NCBI GenBank assembly: GCA_903872005.1
Contig: CAIQJD010000886.1
Location: 1-5,139 of the forward strand
Length of the DNA stretch: 5,139 bases
Direction of reading: 5' to 3'
Source of the DNA: an uncultured bacterium
Lineage (GTDB): Bacteria > Chloroflexota > Anaerolineae > JACIWP01
Made by a program: the position numbers and the translations under genes. Each line of letters opens with the position of its first letter. Position 1 is the first letter of the stretch. The notes beneath the pieces are model-generated. The model ran no database searches and had not been told where the DNA came from. It worked only from the letters and a program-made list of their open reading frames with translations. Positions 1 to 5,139 of this stretch are shown here, one piece after another.

Positions 1-333
1 GAGCCGACCGGCAACCTGGATTCGGTGAGCGGCGCGGATATCATGGAGCTGTTCGGCCAGATCAATCGCGAACGGAGCGCGACCATTGTCATTGTGACGC
101 ACGATCCGGCGGTGGCGCGGACGACCGGCCGGCGCGTGACGCTGCGCGATGGCAAGGTCATCGGCGATCACCCAATTGTGGATGGCGCGACGGAGGATTT
201 GCGGGAGTTCGCGCGGTCGGCGCTGGGACGGCAGATCGCGGCCGGCGATCTTTCGGCGCTCGAGCGGCTCGGCCTGGCGCGTGAGGGGCAGCTTTCGCTG
301 GCGGACCTGGGCCGGCTGCTGGCTGCGCTATAG
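1..333 (+). CDS. ABC transporter ATP-binding protein, MacB/LolD-like (C-terminal part, 5' truncated)
   Basis: This is the last 110 residues of an ABC ATPase; the reading frame is open at the left edge, so the Walker A, Q-loop and signature motif lie outside the window. Visible residues begin right after the Walker B aspartate, with EPTGNLDS (residues 1-8), containing the catalytic glutamate and D-loop, followed by VTHDP with the switch histidine at residue 34 and the closing strands around LRDGKVIGD (48-56). The EPTGNLDS wording is typical of the MacB/LolD/FtsE class, which energises lipoprotein, macrolide or peptide export through FtsX-like permeases. Family members usually stop soon after the GKVIGD position. 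This one continues for about 54 residues (57-110) in what looks like a helical tail. The partner permease is not in the window. The gene is convergent with korC, with 35 bases between the stop codons. The ATPase class is near certain; the substrate is unknown. Confidence 0.93.
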   Translation, partial: EPTGNLDSVSGADIMELFGQINRERSATIVIVTHDPAVARTTGRRVTLRDGKVIGDHPIVDGATEDLREFARSALGRQIAAGDLSALERLGLAREGQLSLADLGRLLAAL

Positions 334-368
334 CGGCACGGCAAGGGATGCAGACGCAGGGATGAGGC

Positions 369-917
369 TCACGCCGGGGCGCCGGCGTGCAGGCGTTCGC
401 CGACGGCGAAGCCCTGCCTGAGCGCAGCCTCGTTCTGGGCGCGTCGCGCCTCGGGCAAGATGGCGATGAGCGCCGGCAGGTCTACCAGGCCGGCCAGCGC
501 GGCCACGGCCCCCAACATGACCATGTTGGCCGAACCGGCGTCGCCGGCCTCGGTCGCCAGGCGCAGCGCCGGCACGGGGGCATGGTTGGCGACGGCCGCC
601 GTCGCCGGCGTGACTGCCTCGGCTTCGTACAGAATCCAGCCATCGGCCGCGACTTCGGCCCAGGCGCGCTGATAGGCTTCCTGCGACATGGCGACCAGAA
701 TGTTCGGCGTCAGGACGCGCGGGTAGACGATGAAGGCGTCGGAAACGATCACCTCGGAACGGGTGTGGCTGCCGCGCACTTCGGGGCCGTAAGAGGCCGA
801 GCTGGCGACTTGCCGGCCGATGGAAGCGCAGGCGCGGCCCAACAAGGCGCTGGCGAGGCGCACTCCCTGGCCGCCCTGGCCGCCGAAGATGATTTCGTAT
901 TGAAAGCTATCAGCCAT
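369..917 (-). CDS. korC: 2-oxoacid:ferredoxin oxidoreductase, gamma subunit (KorC)
   Basis: A complete protein of 182 residues, the usual length for this subunit. It has the family hallmarks: GGQGGQGV at residues 12-19 near the N-terminus, YGPEVRG at 43-49 followed by an SEVIVSD strand, and NMVMLGA at 131-137. In the family the gamma subunit is the CoA-binding, domain III-like part of the enzyme, and it works in the cytoplasm with the alpha and beta subunits. The chosen ATG (915-917) has GGAGGG 10 nt upstream (928-933) and lies inside the 3' end of korB: the two genes overlap by 8 nt, which implies translational coupling. It is the last gene of the operon. A perfect 8-bp inverted repeat covers its final codons and stop. 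The substrate specificity of the complex cannot be read from this subunit alone. Confidence 0.94.
   Translation of the reverse strand: MADSFQYEIIFGGQGGQGVRLASALLGRACASIGRQVASSASYGPEVRGSHTRSEVIVSDAFIVYPRVLTPNILVAMSQEAYQRAWAEVAADGWILYEAEAVTPATAAVANHAPVPALRLATEAGDAGSANMVMLGAVAALAGLVDLPALIAILPEARRAQNEAALRQGFAVGERLHAGAPA
370..389. other. GC-rich hairpin at the convergent 3' ends of the ABC ATPase gene and korC
   Basis: A perfect inverted repeat: stem CACGCCGG (370-377), loop GGCG (378-381), stem CCGGCGTG (382-389). It overlaps the last codons and stop of korC. Neither strand has a T-run after it, so it is not a standard intrinsic terminator, although it could slow RNA polymerase or protect the 3' end of the korC transcript. 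Because the genome is very rich in GCCGGC-type words, chance pairing is possible. Confidence 0.35.
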
Positions 918-1746
918 CAGCGGTCAGCCCTCCGCTTGCTGCGACCGGCGCGCCCTCTTCGTCCTCGTCGCGCCAGACGCCAACGATGATCTTGTCGCCG
1001 CCGGCCGGCGCGTCCACATTCCCCGCTTTCCGCTGGACGCAGACCTGTTCTTGCCAATGCAACATCTGCCACGCCACGCTCCCTTCGGCATCCGGCCAAA
1101 GGCCGCGGTTGGCGCGCCCGAAGTGGGTGGGGCAGGTGGAGAGGACTTCGACGAAGGCGAAGCCGGCCTGTCCCAGGGCGTCGGCGATGCCGCGTTGCAG
1201 CCAGGCCGGCCGTGCCGCCGGCCAGCGCGCCGCGTAGGGCGCGCCGGCGCCGCGCACCAGCCGCACGAGGTCGAAGCCGCGTTCGGGATTGCCGGCCGGC
1301 GTGGTCGCCGTGCGCGCCTGATATGGCGTGGTGGAAGATACTTGCCCGCCGGTCATCCCGAAGAGCCAGTTGTTCAGACAAAAGACCTTGATGGGGAAGT
1401 TGCGCCGGGCGGCGTGAATCAGGTGATTGCCGCCGATATTCGCCAGATCGCCGTCGCCGCTGATGACGATGACTTCCAGGTCGGGCCGCGCCAGCTTGAG
1501 GCCGGCCGCGTAGGCGATGGCGCGCCCGTGGGTCACGTGCAACGTATCGGCCAGGAAATGGGGCGATGGCACCCATGCGCCGCAGCCGATGCCGGAGACG
1601 AAGGCGGCGCGTTGGAAGTCCAGGCCGGTCTCTTGCGCGGCGCGCAAGAAGGCGTTCATGAAGATGCCATGCCCACAGCCGGGACAGAAGGCGGTGGCCT
1701 GGCGCAGGTAGCGGGCGCGCAACAGGCTGGCCGGCGCTGGCTTCAT
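910..1746 (-). CDS. korB: 2-oxoacid:ferredoxin oxidoreductase, beta subunit (KorB)
   Basis: A protein of 278 residues that binds thiamine diphosphate and one [4Fe-4S] cluster. CPGCGHG (Cys21, Cys24), GIGCG (Cys55) and TCPTHFGRAN (Cys205) supply the four cysteines expected as cluster ligands. GDGD (97-100) through NNWLFGMTGGQ (125-135) and the following STTP form the Mg-thiamine-diphosphate site. THGRAIAYAAGLKLARPDL (72-90) is also typical of KorB-type subunits. The frame is open further upstream, but I chose the ATG at 1744-1746: it has AAGGGAG 9 nt upstream (1756-1762), it leads straight into the conserved domain, and it overlaps the korA stop as ATGA. An in-frame ATG at 1753-1755 would touch that ribosome site, and still earlier starts would add a low-complexity sequence lying over korA. 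Family and role are sure; 2-oxoglutarate is the likeliest substrate, by similarity to KorA/KorB rather than VorB or PorB sequences. Confidence 0.95.
   Translation of the reverse strand: MKPAPASLLRARYLRQATAFCPGCGHGIFMNAFLRAAQETGLDFQRAAFVSGIGCGAWVPSPHFLADTLHVTHGRAIAYAAGLKLARPDLEVIVISGDGDLANIGGNHLIHAARRNFPIKVFCLNNWLFGMTGGQVSSTTPYQARTATTPAGNPERGFDLVRLVRGAGAPYAARWPAARPAWLQRGIADALGQAGFAFVEVLSTCPTHFGRANRGLWPDAEGSVAWQMLHWQEQVCVQRKAGNVDAPAGGDKIIVGVWRDEDEEGAPVAASGGLTADG
928..933 (-). promoter_or_regulatory. Ribosome binding site of korC
   Basis: GGAGGG on the minus strand, 10 nt before the korC ATG and inside the korB coding region. It supports the start at 917 and independent initiation in addition to coupling with the korB stop. 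Confidence 0.7.
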
Positions 1747-3170
1747 CGCTCCCATCTCCCTTCCAACAGATAGCGCAGAATGCGGCGTGGGTCCATCATC
1801 TCGCCGTCGGTCTGGCTCAGGCTGATGACCGGCAGGTCCAGGCAGCGCGCTGCCTCGCGGCTGATCTGGCCCAGGTTCATTTCCGGGCAGACCAGGGCGC
1901 GCCGGCCCTGGCAGACTTCTTGCACCACGCGATCCGGGAAGGGCCACAGGGAGCGCAGGCGCAGGAGGCCGACCGGCTCGCCGCGCCGGCGGGCGGCCCG
2001 CACGGCCCACAGCGCGCTCCGCGCCGTCGAGCCATAGGCCAGGACAATGCGCTCCGCGCCTTCCACGAATTGCGTTTCCCAATCATCAATCTCGTCCTGA
2101 TGGGCTAGGATCTTCTGCGCCAGATGGATGGTGAGGGCTTCCTGGACGGCGCCGTCGGTGGTGCGGCGCACGCCGGCGGCGTCGTGGGTGGAGCCGGTGA
2201 CCAGCAGGCGCGCGCCTGCGCCGAAGGCCGGCATGGGCGGGATATCGGCCGGCGTTTCTCCGCCGAAGGGCGACTCCTGCGGCCAACGGATGCGATCATA
2301 GGTGCGGCCGGTCGGCTGGATCGTCACGGTCTCTTGCAGGTGGGCGACGATCTCATCGGCCAACAGGATGACCGGGGTGCGAAAACGCTCGGCCAGGTTG
2401 AAGGCGCGGATGGTCAGCTCGTACATCTCTTGCACCGACCAGGGCGCCAGGGCGATCATCTCTGGCCCGCCGTGCGGCCCCCAATGGGCTTGCATGACGT
2501 CGCTTTGGGCCGGCCGGCTGGCCTGGCCGGTGGAAGGGCCGGCGCGCTGCGCGTTCATGATGACACAGGGCGTCTCGGTCATCACGGCGTAGCCGATGTT
2601 TTCCATCATCAGGCTCATGCCTGGGCCGGACGTGGCCGTCATCGCTTTCAGGCCGCCCCAGGATGCGCCGATGACGGCGGCGATGCTGCCCAATTCATCT
2701 TCCATCTGGATGAAGCGCCCGCCGATCTGGGGGAGGCGCTCGGACAGGTGAGCCATGGCTTCGCTGGAGGGGGTGATGGGGTAGCCGGCATAGAAGCGAC
2801 AGCCGGCGGCGATGGCCCCTTCGGCGCAAGCTTCGTTGCCGGAGAGGTAGTAGCTGCCGGCTGGCAGGACGCCGGGCGCATCGCGCCAGCCGCCGGGGTC
2901 GGCCGGCGGATTCGGCGCGACGTAGGGCAGCGTGGCGGCGGCCGGCGCTTCGCCGGCAATGACGTCAAGGGCCAGGTCGGGGCAGAACTGTTCGCAACGC
3001 CGGCACCCGCTGCAATCGGCCGGCCGGGCGACGCGCATCGGGATGAGGCCCTGGGGGTTGGGGTGATCGGCCGGCTCGAAGACGGCGCGCGGGCAAGCGT
3101 GCCGGCAGAGGGCGCAGGCCTGGCCTTTGCACAGGGATGGGTTCAGGGAGATGGTGTAGGTGGTGGTCAT
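1743..3170 (-). CDS. korA: Ferredoxin-domain fusion of 2-oxoacid:ferredoxin oxidoreductase alpha subunit (KorD-KorA)
   Basis: A protein of 475 residues. Residues 1-70 form a two-cluster ferredoxin domain (the delta subunit in other systems): Cys14, 19, 22, 26 followed by Pro, then Cys53, 56, 59, 63 followed by Pro. A proline- and alanine-rich linker spans about 70-104. From about 105 to the end is a full alpha subunit: NEACAEGAIAAGCRF (112-126), YPITPSSE (130-137), QMEDELGS (155-162), TSGPGMSLMMENIGYA and QRAGPSTGQ (208-216), then TGSTHDAAG and AYGSTARSALWA in the C-terminal half. QMEDE plus RxGPSTG points to the 2-oxoglutarate type (KorA) rather than the branched-chain type (VorB). The enzyme acts in the cytoplasm and passes electrons to ferredoxin. 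The first motif is CX4CX2CX3CP rather than the usual CX2CX2CX3CP. The ATG at 3168-3170 overlaps the stop of the HEPN remnant (ATGA) and has no recognisable Shine-Dalgarno. The next in-frame Met (residue 45) would remove the first cluster, so I keep this start. Confidence 0.94.
   Translation of the reverse strand: MTTTYTISLNPSLCKGQACALCRHACPRAVFEPADHPNPQGLIPMRVARPADCSGCRRCEQFCPDLALDVIAGEAPAAATLPYVAPNPPADPGGWRDAPGVLPAGSYYLSGNEACAEGAIAAGCRFYAGYPITPSSEAMAHLSERLPQIGGRFIQMEDELGSIAAVIGASWGGLKAMTATSGPGMSLMMENIGYAVMTETPCVIMNAQRAGPSTGQASRPAQSDVMQAHWGPHGGPEMIALAPWSVQEMYELTIRAFNLAERFRTPVILLADEIVAHLQETVTIQPTGRTYDRIRWPQESPFGGETPADIPPMPAFGAGARLLVTGSTHDAAGVRRTTDGAVQEALTIHLAQKILAHQDEIDDWETQFVEGAERIVLAYGSTARSALWAVRAARRRGEPVGLLRLRSLWPFPDRVVQEVCQGRRALVCPEMNLGQISREAARCLDLPVISLSQTDGEMMDPRRILRYLLEGRWER
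1756..1762 (-). promoter_or_regulatory. Ribosome binding site that fixes the korB start
   Basis: AAGGGAG on the minus strand, 9 nt before the ATG at 1744-1746 and directly against the ATG at 1753-1755. The spacing favours the downstream ATG as the korB start. Confidence 0.7.
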
Positions 3171-3310
3171 TGCAGCAGTGAGCTGATCTCGTGGTGGAGC
3201 GCCGGCAAGTCATTGCGGATTACGTTCCAGACAATATCATAGTTGATGATGCGCGAAAGCGCCTCGAGAATATCGGAAAGGTAGTCAGCGTCACGCCGGC
3301 GTTCGGACAT
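3167..3310 (-). pseudogene. Internally deleted HEPN-domain (DUF86/HepT-like) toxin gene, 47 codons
   Basis: An ATG-to-stop frame of 47 residues. Residues 1-21 (MSERRRDADYLSDILEALSRI) look like the first helix of DUF86/HepT proteins. Residues 22-47 (INYDIVWNVIRNDLPALHHE and on) look like the family's last helix, where a hydrophobic-VW-x(4-6)-DLP pattern is usual. Family members are about 100-120 residues, so roughly 60-70 central residues are missing in frame. The RX4HXY ribonuclease motif, which lies before the YDIVW segment in intact proteins, is absent. The start has GAGAGGA 9 nt upstream and overlaps the end of the nucleotidyltransferase gene by 20 nt, the normal arrangement of a HEPN/MNT pair. 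The stop overlaps the korA ATG. Intact HepT proteins are toxins that cut RNA; this product should lack that activity. Family assignment is from memory of family sequences, not from a search. Confidence 0.75.
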
Positions 3311-3626
3311 CTGTCAACGTCCTCTCAATCTCCTGCGCGATCCGCATATACCGCGGCTGTTCGCGGCTACGGCGTAGCGTCTCAAAGGTTGCCAAGTCTA
3401 CTTTGCGTCCAAGACATTGCTCAAGGTAGTGCGCCAGCGTGACGAATTCAAGGCCCAGCGGGCGGGAAGTCTCTACCAGCAGATCAACGTCGCTCTTGTC
3501 GGTCGGTTTCCCCAGTGAGAAAGAACCGTACAGCGCCAGGCGCACGACGCCATATTGCTGCCGCAAGTATGGCAGCTCTCTTTCGAGGACGCTGAGAATC
3601 TGGTCTTTTTTCACTGGACGTTTCAT
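3291..3626 (-). CDS. Minimal nucleotidyltransferase (MntA-like antitoxin of a HEPN/MNT pair)
   Basis: A protein of 111 residues, the usual length of minimal nucleotidyltransferases. It carries the polymerase-beta-fold signature GSX10DXD: Gly34-Ser35, then Asp46 and Asp48 in SDVDLLVE. A third acidic residue, Asp77, sits in RKVDLAT. All catalytic metal ligands are therefore present. In characterised HEPN/MNT systems this enzyme transfers AMP from ATP to a tyrosine near the HEPN active site and thereby silences the toxin. The ATG has AGGAG 9 nt upstream (3636-3640) and a promoter-like sequence just before that. The downstream partner gene is internally deleted, so the usual target is gone. By hand count the gene is about 57% G+C, lower than most of the flanks, and it has no GCCGGC site; both fit acquisition by transfer. 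An unrelated MNT function is possible. Confidence 0.88.
   Translation of the reverse strand: MKRPVKKDQILSVLERELPYLRQQYGVVRLALYGSFSLGKPTDKSDVDLLVETSRPLGLEFVTLAHYLEQCLGRKVDLATFETLRRSREQPRYMRIAQEIERTLTDVRTPA
3320..3326 (-). promoter_or_regulatory. Ribosome binding site of the HEPN remnant
   Basis: GAGAGGA on the minus strand, 9 nt before the ATG at 3308-3310 and inside the nucleotidyltransferase gene. The remnant therefore still has a good initiation signal, unlike korA immediately after it. Confidence 0.6.
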
Positions 3627-3635
3627 GGTACAACG

Positions 3636-3641
3636 CTCCTA
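3636..3641 (-). promoter_or_regulatory. Ribosome binding site of the nucleotidyltransferase gene
   Basis: TAGGAG on the minus strand, with 9 nt between it and the ATG at 3624-3626. An in-frame TAG lies within this site, so no longer N-terminus is possible. Confidence 0.75.
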
Positions 3642-3648
3642 CTTCCAT

Positions 3649-3677
3649 ATCATACCGCCAGGCGGCCGAAACTGCAA
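3649..3677 (-). promoter_or_regulatory. Candidate sigma70-type promoter for the nucleotidyltransferase-kor unit
   Basis: On the minus strand, TTGCAG (3672-3677) is followed after exactly 17 nt by TATGAT (3649-3654). The -10 matches the consensus at five of six bases; the -35 keeps only the TTG. Initiation about 7 nt downstream would give a leader of some 15 nt that includes the TAGGAG ribosome site. It sits in the 90-nt gap between the glycosyltransferase stop and the nucleotidyltransferase start, the only sizeable gap on this strand, so it is the best candidate for expression of the unit down to korC. Confidence 0.5.
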
Positions 3678-3716
3678 GCGCCTGTCTTCTCCGATCATCA
3701 ATCAACTCTTGCCAGG

Positions 3717-5139
3717 TCACCGAACTGTGATATCTCCCACTTTCACGCTGGCATCCGACGCCGCCTGGCCGGCCGCGTCGCGCACGGGCAGGCGCGCCCC
3801 GTCGCGTGGATCGTACATCCCGACGATCAGCCGGTAGTCGCCGGCCGGCGCATCGCCGGCCAGGGTCAACGGATGGCGCGTCAGGACCGTCGTGCCAGCC
3901 TCCCAGATGGCGGTGGGGTAGGTCTCCTGACAGGGCATCTCGTCCACCTGCGCCCAGACCGGGTTCCCCGCGGCGTTCAGGGTCTCGCCCAGGAGCTGCA
4001 CGAAGATCTTTTCGTCGGCCGGCAGCGGCCGGGTGATGCGCCAGTATAGCGTCACCGCGAACCCGTCGCCGGGTTGCAGCGCCGCGCCGCTCGCGACAGA
4101 TAGATCGCCGCCCAACAGCGTGAAGGCATCTCCCAGGATGGCGTCGGCCGGCCATTGCGGCTGCATGGCCACAGGTTGCGGCGCGGCCGGCGCGCTGACC
4201 CGGAAACGCAGGAAGTAGGGTTGTCCGTCGCCGTTGGCATAGGGGCCTTTGAGTTTGCCGGCCGGGTAGAGGGCTTGCAGGGTGGGCAGGAAGGTTTCGC
4301 CGGCCGGCGGCAGCAAATAGGCAATCGGGCCGGTCTGTGCGGTGGGCAGGGTCAGGCAATTGCGGTTGTGCCAGCGCAATGTGTAGGTCCGGCGGGCGGC
4401 CGGCGGTTGGGCGAAACGCTCTTTCTGGATGGCGAAATCGAGGGCGGCCTGATAGGGGAATGGCTCCTCGAAGCTGAGATAGACTGTCGTTTGGTCGGGC
4501 AGCGAGAGGATCGCCTGCTCGGCCTGGCGCAGGTCTGTATTGAAATAGACGTTCAGCTCCGGCTGGCGCGCCCAGTTGAGAAAATAGTCGCGGTAGGTCG
4601 TCCATCCCGAAAAGGCGCCGAGGCCAACGAGCAGGGCGAGCAAGAGGGCCATGGAGAAGCGGGGGCGCCGCAGCCGGCGCGTGGCCCAATCCCAGATCTG
4701 GGCGAAGCCGATGCCGGCCAGGGCCGCCAGCGGGACCGTCGCGCCGAGGCTGCGAATGTAGTTGGGCGGATAGACGGTGAGCGCCATGGGCAGGGTCATG
4801 GTCAGAACCCACAGCGGCCATTGTAGCCAGCGCGCCTGACGGAATCGTCGCCCAACGGCTGCCAGTCCCAGGAAGAAGCCGATCATCTGTGCGGCGTCGA
4901 AGACCGGCCGGCCGGGGAGGTTGTTCGGCCAGCCCCAATCGCCGTGGGTGGTGAACATCAAAAGCGTGCGCCCCAGATTGCCCCACAAGTCTTGCGACCC
5001 CTCAGCCTGCGCCTGCGTGTTGGAGATATTCACCTGCTGTAGCCGATAGATGAAAACATCGGGGTGCTGGGCGAAGTAGATCCACAGGGGCAAGCTGATG
5101 GCTAGCGCCGCGCCGAAGAAGAGCGCCATCTCGCGCCAA
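3717..5139 (-). CDS. GT39-like membrane glycosyltransferase (ArnT/PMT class), C-terminal part, 5' truncated
   Basis: The frame is open through the right edge, so at least 473 C-terminal residues are visible; an internal Met at 5127-5129 is unlikely to be the start because the frame continues upstream as WRE. Numbering from that Met, hydrophobic segments lie at about 2-20, 74-92, 104-120, 128-148 and 158-175, followed by a large soluble part. The last 140 residues form a predicted beta-sandwich: GDAFTLLGGDL (333-343), LQPGDGFAVTLYWR (351-364), IFVQLLG, QVDEMPCQETYPTAIWEAG (394-412), GDYRLIVGMYDPRDGARLPV (430-449). From memory, this layout occurs in Chloroflexota family-39-like glycosyltransferases, which use polyprenyl-phosphate sugars at the outer face of the membrane. 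The catalytic N-terminal loops are outside the window, so activity and donor are not testable here. The TGA at 3717-3719 ends the gene 90 nt before the nucleotidyltransferase ATG. Confidence 0.82.
   Translation of the reverse strand, partial: WREMALFFGAALAISLPLWIYFAQHPDVFIYRLQQVNISNTQAQAEGSQDLWGNLGRTLLMFTTHGDWGWPNNLPGRPVFDAAQMIGFFLGLAAVGRRFRQARWLQWPLWVLTMTLPMALTVYPPNYIRSLGATVPLAALAGIGFAQIWDWATRRLRRPRFSMALLLALLVGLGAFSGWTTYRDYFLNWARQPELNVYFNTDLRQAEQAILSLPDQTTVYLSFEEPFPYQAALDFAIQKERFAQPPAARRTYTLRWHNRNCLTLPTAQTGPIAYLLPPAGETFLPTLQALYPAGKLKGPYANGDGQPYFLRFRVSAPAAPQPVAMQPQWPADAILGDAFTLLGGDLSVASGAALQPGDGFAVTLYWRITRPLPADEKIFVQLLGETLNAAGNPVWAQVDEMPCQETYPTAIWEAGTTVLTRHPLTLAGDAPAGDYRLIVGMYDPRDGARLPVRDAAGQAASDASVKVGDITVR

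Noticed and set aside
25..333. Treating the GTG at 25 as the true start of the ABC ATPase gene
   Set aside because: The frame is open to base 1 and encodes EPTGNLD immediately before, which is part of the ATPase core, so the gene begins outside the window.
334..389. An intrinsic terminator between the convergent ABC ATPase and korC genes
   Set aside because: The hairpin at 370-389 is strong, but neither strand has a following T-run and it overlaps korC codons; I list it only as a hairpin.
387..989. A 200-codon plus-strand frame opposite korC
   Set aside because: Antisense to well-conserved KorC motifs; the product is arginine- and glycine-rich, ends in low-complexity sequence and shows no domain.
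1051..1773. A 240-codon plus-strand frame opposite korB
   Set aside because: It mirrors the KorB coding sequence, has no recognisable motif and is explained by codon bias on the other strand.
1747..2082. A longer korB starting at 2082, adding 112 residues
   Set aside because: The extra part overlaps conserved korA sequence and is Pro/Arg/Gly-rich. The start at 1746 has a ribosome site at ideal spacing and fits family length.
2124..3242. A 372-codon open frame on the plus strand opposite korA
   Set aside because: It lies wholly antisense to a protein with clear KorA motifs, its product is Gly/Ala/Arg-rich without recognisable domains, and long antisense frames are expected at this G+C.
4155..4826. 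A 223-codon plus-strand frame opposite the glycosyltransferase gene
   Set aside because: No domain, with composition typical of an antisense shadow; the minus-strand product has clear membrane segments and a beta-sandwich.
1..5139. CRISPR arrays, tRNA or rRNA genes, insertion sequences or attachment sites
   Set aside because: I saw no regularly spaced repeats, no cloverleaf or rRNA-like sequence, no transposase frame and no terminal inverted repeats. The recurring GCCGGC words are too short and irregularly spaced to be an array.

Overview
The window comes from a high-GC bacterium (about two-thirds G+C by eye). A membrane glycosyltransferase with a C-terminal beta-sandwich, a KorA with a fused ferredoxin domain and a MacB/LolD-like ABC ATPase with an unusual tail suggest an anaerobic or facultative Chloroflexota (Anaerolineae-like) lineage. 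That placement is inference: no rRNA or other marker is present.

Layout. On the plus strand, 1-333 is the 3' end of an ABC transporter ATPase gene. It converges on a minus-strand block that fills the rest of the window. In the direction of minus-strand transcription, this block contains: the C-terminal part of a polytopic GT39-like glycosyltransferase (3717-5139, running off the right edge); a short intergenic stretch with a plausible sigma70-type promoter (3649-3677); an intact minimal nucleotidyltransferase of the MntA type (3291-3626); a 47-codon internally deleted HEPN/DUF86 gene (3167-3310); and a complete 2-oxoacid:ferredoxin oxidoreductase operon made of a ferredoxin-KorA fusion (1743-3170), KorB (910-1746) and KorC (369-917).

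How the genes work together. The Kor subunits form a thiamine-diphosphate and Fe-S enzyme that interconverts a 2-oxoacid (most likely 2-oxoglutarate) plus CoA with the acyl-CoA, CO2 and reduced ferredoxin. All junctions from the nucleotidyltransferase to korC overlap (20, 4, 4 and 8 nt), so these five reading frames look like one transcriptional unit. The nucleotidyltransferase and HEPN genes are the remains of a HEPN/MNT toxin-antitoxin pair. The HEPN toxin has lost its middle, including the expected RX4HXY active site, while the antitoxin-like nucleotidyltransferase keeps its catalytic motif.

The points most worth a second look are three. The decayed HEPN frame ends in an ATGA overlap with korA, which has no Shine-Dalgarno of its own. 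The palindrome GCCGGC is strongly over-represented but absent from the nucleotidyltransferase region. The first Fe-S motif of the KorA fusion has a CX4C spacing. I see no convincing wholly new system.
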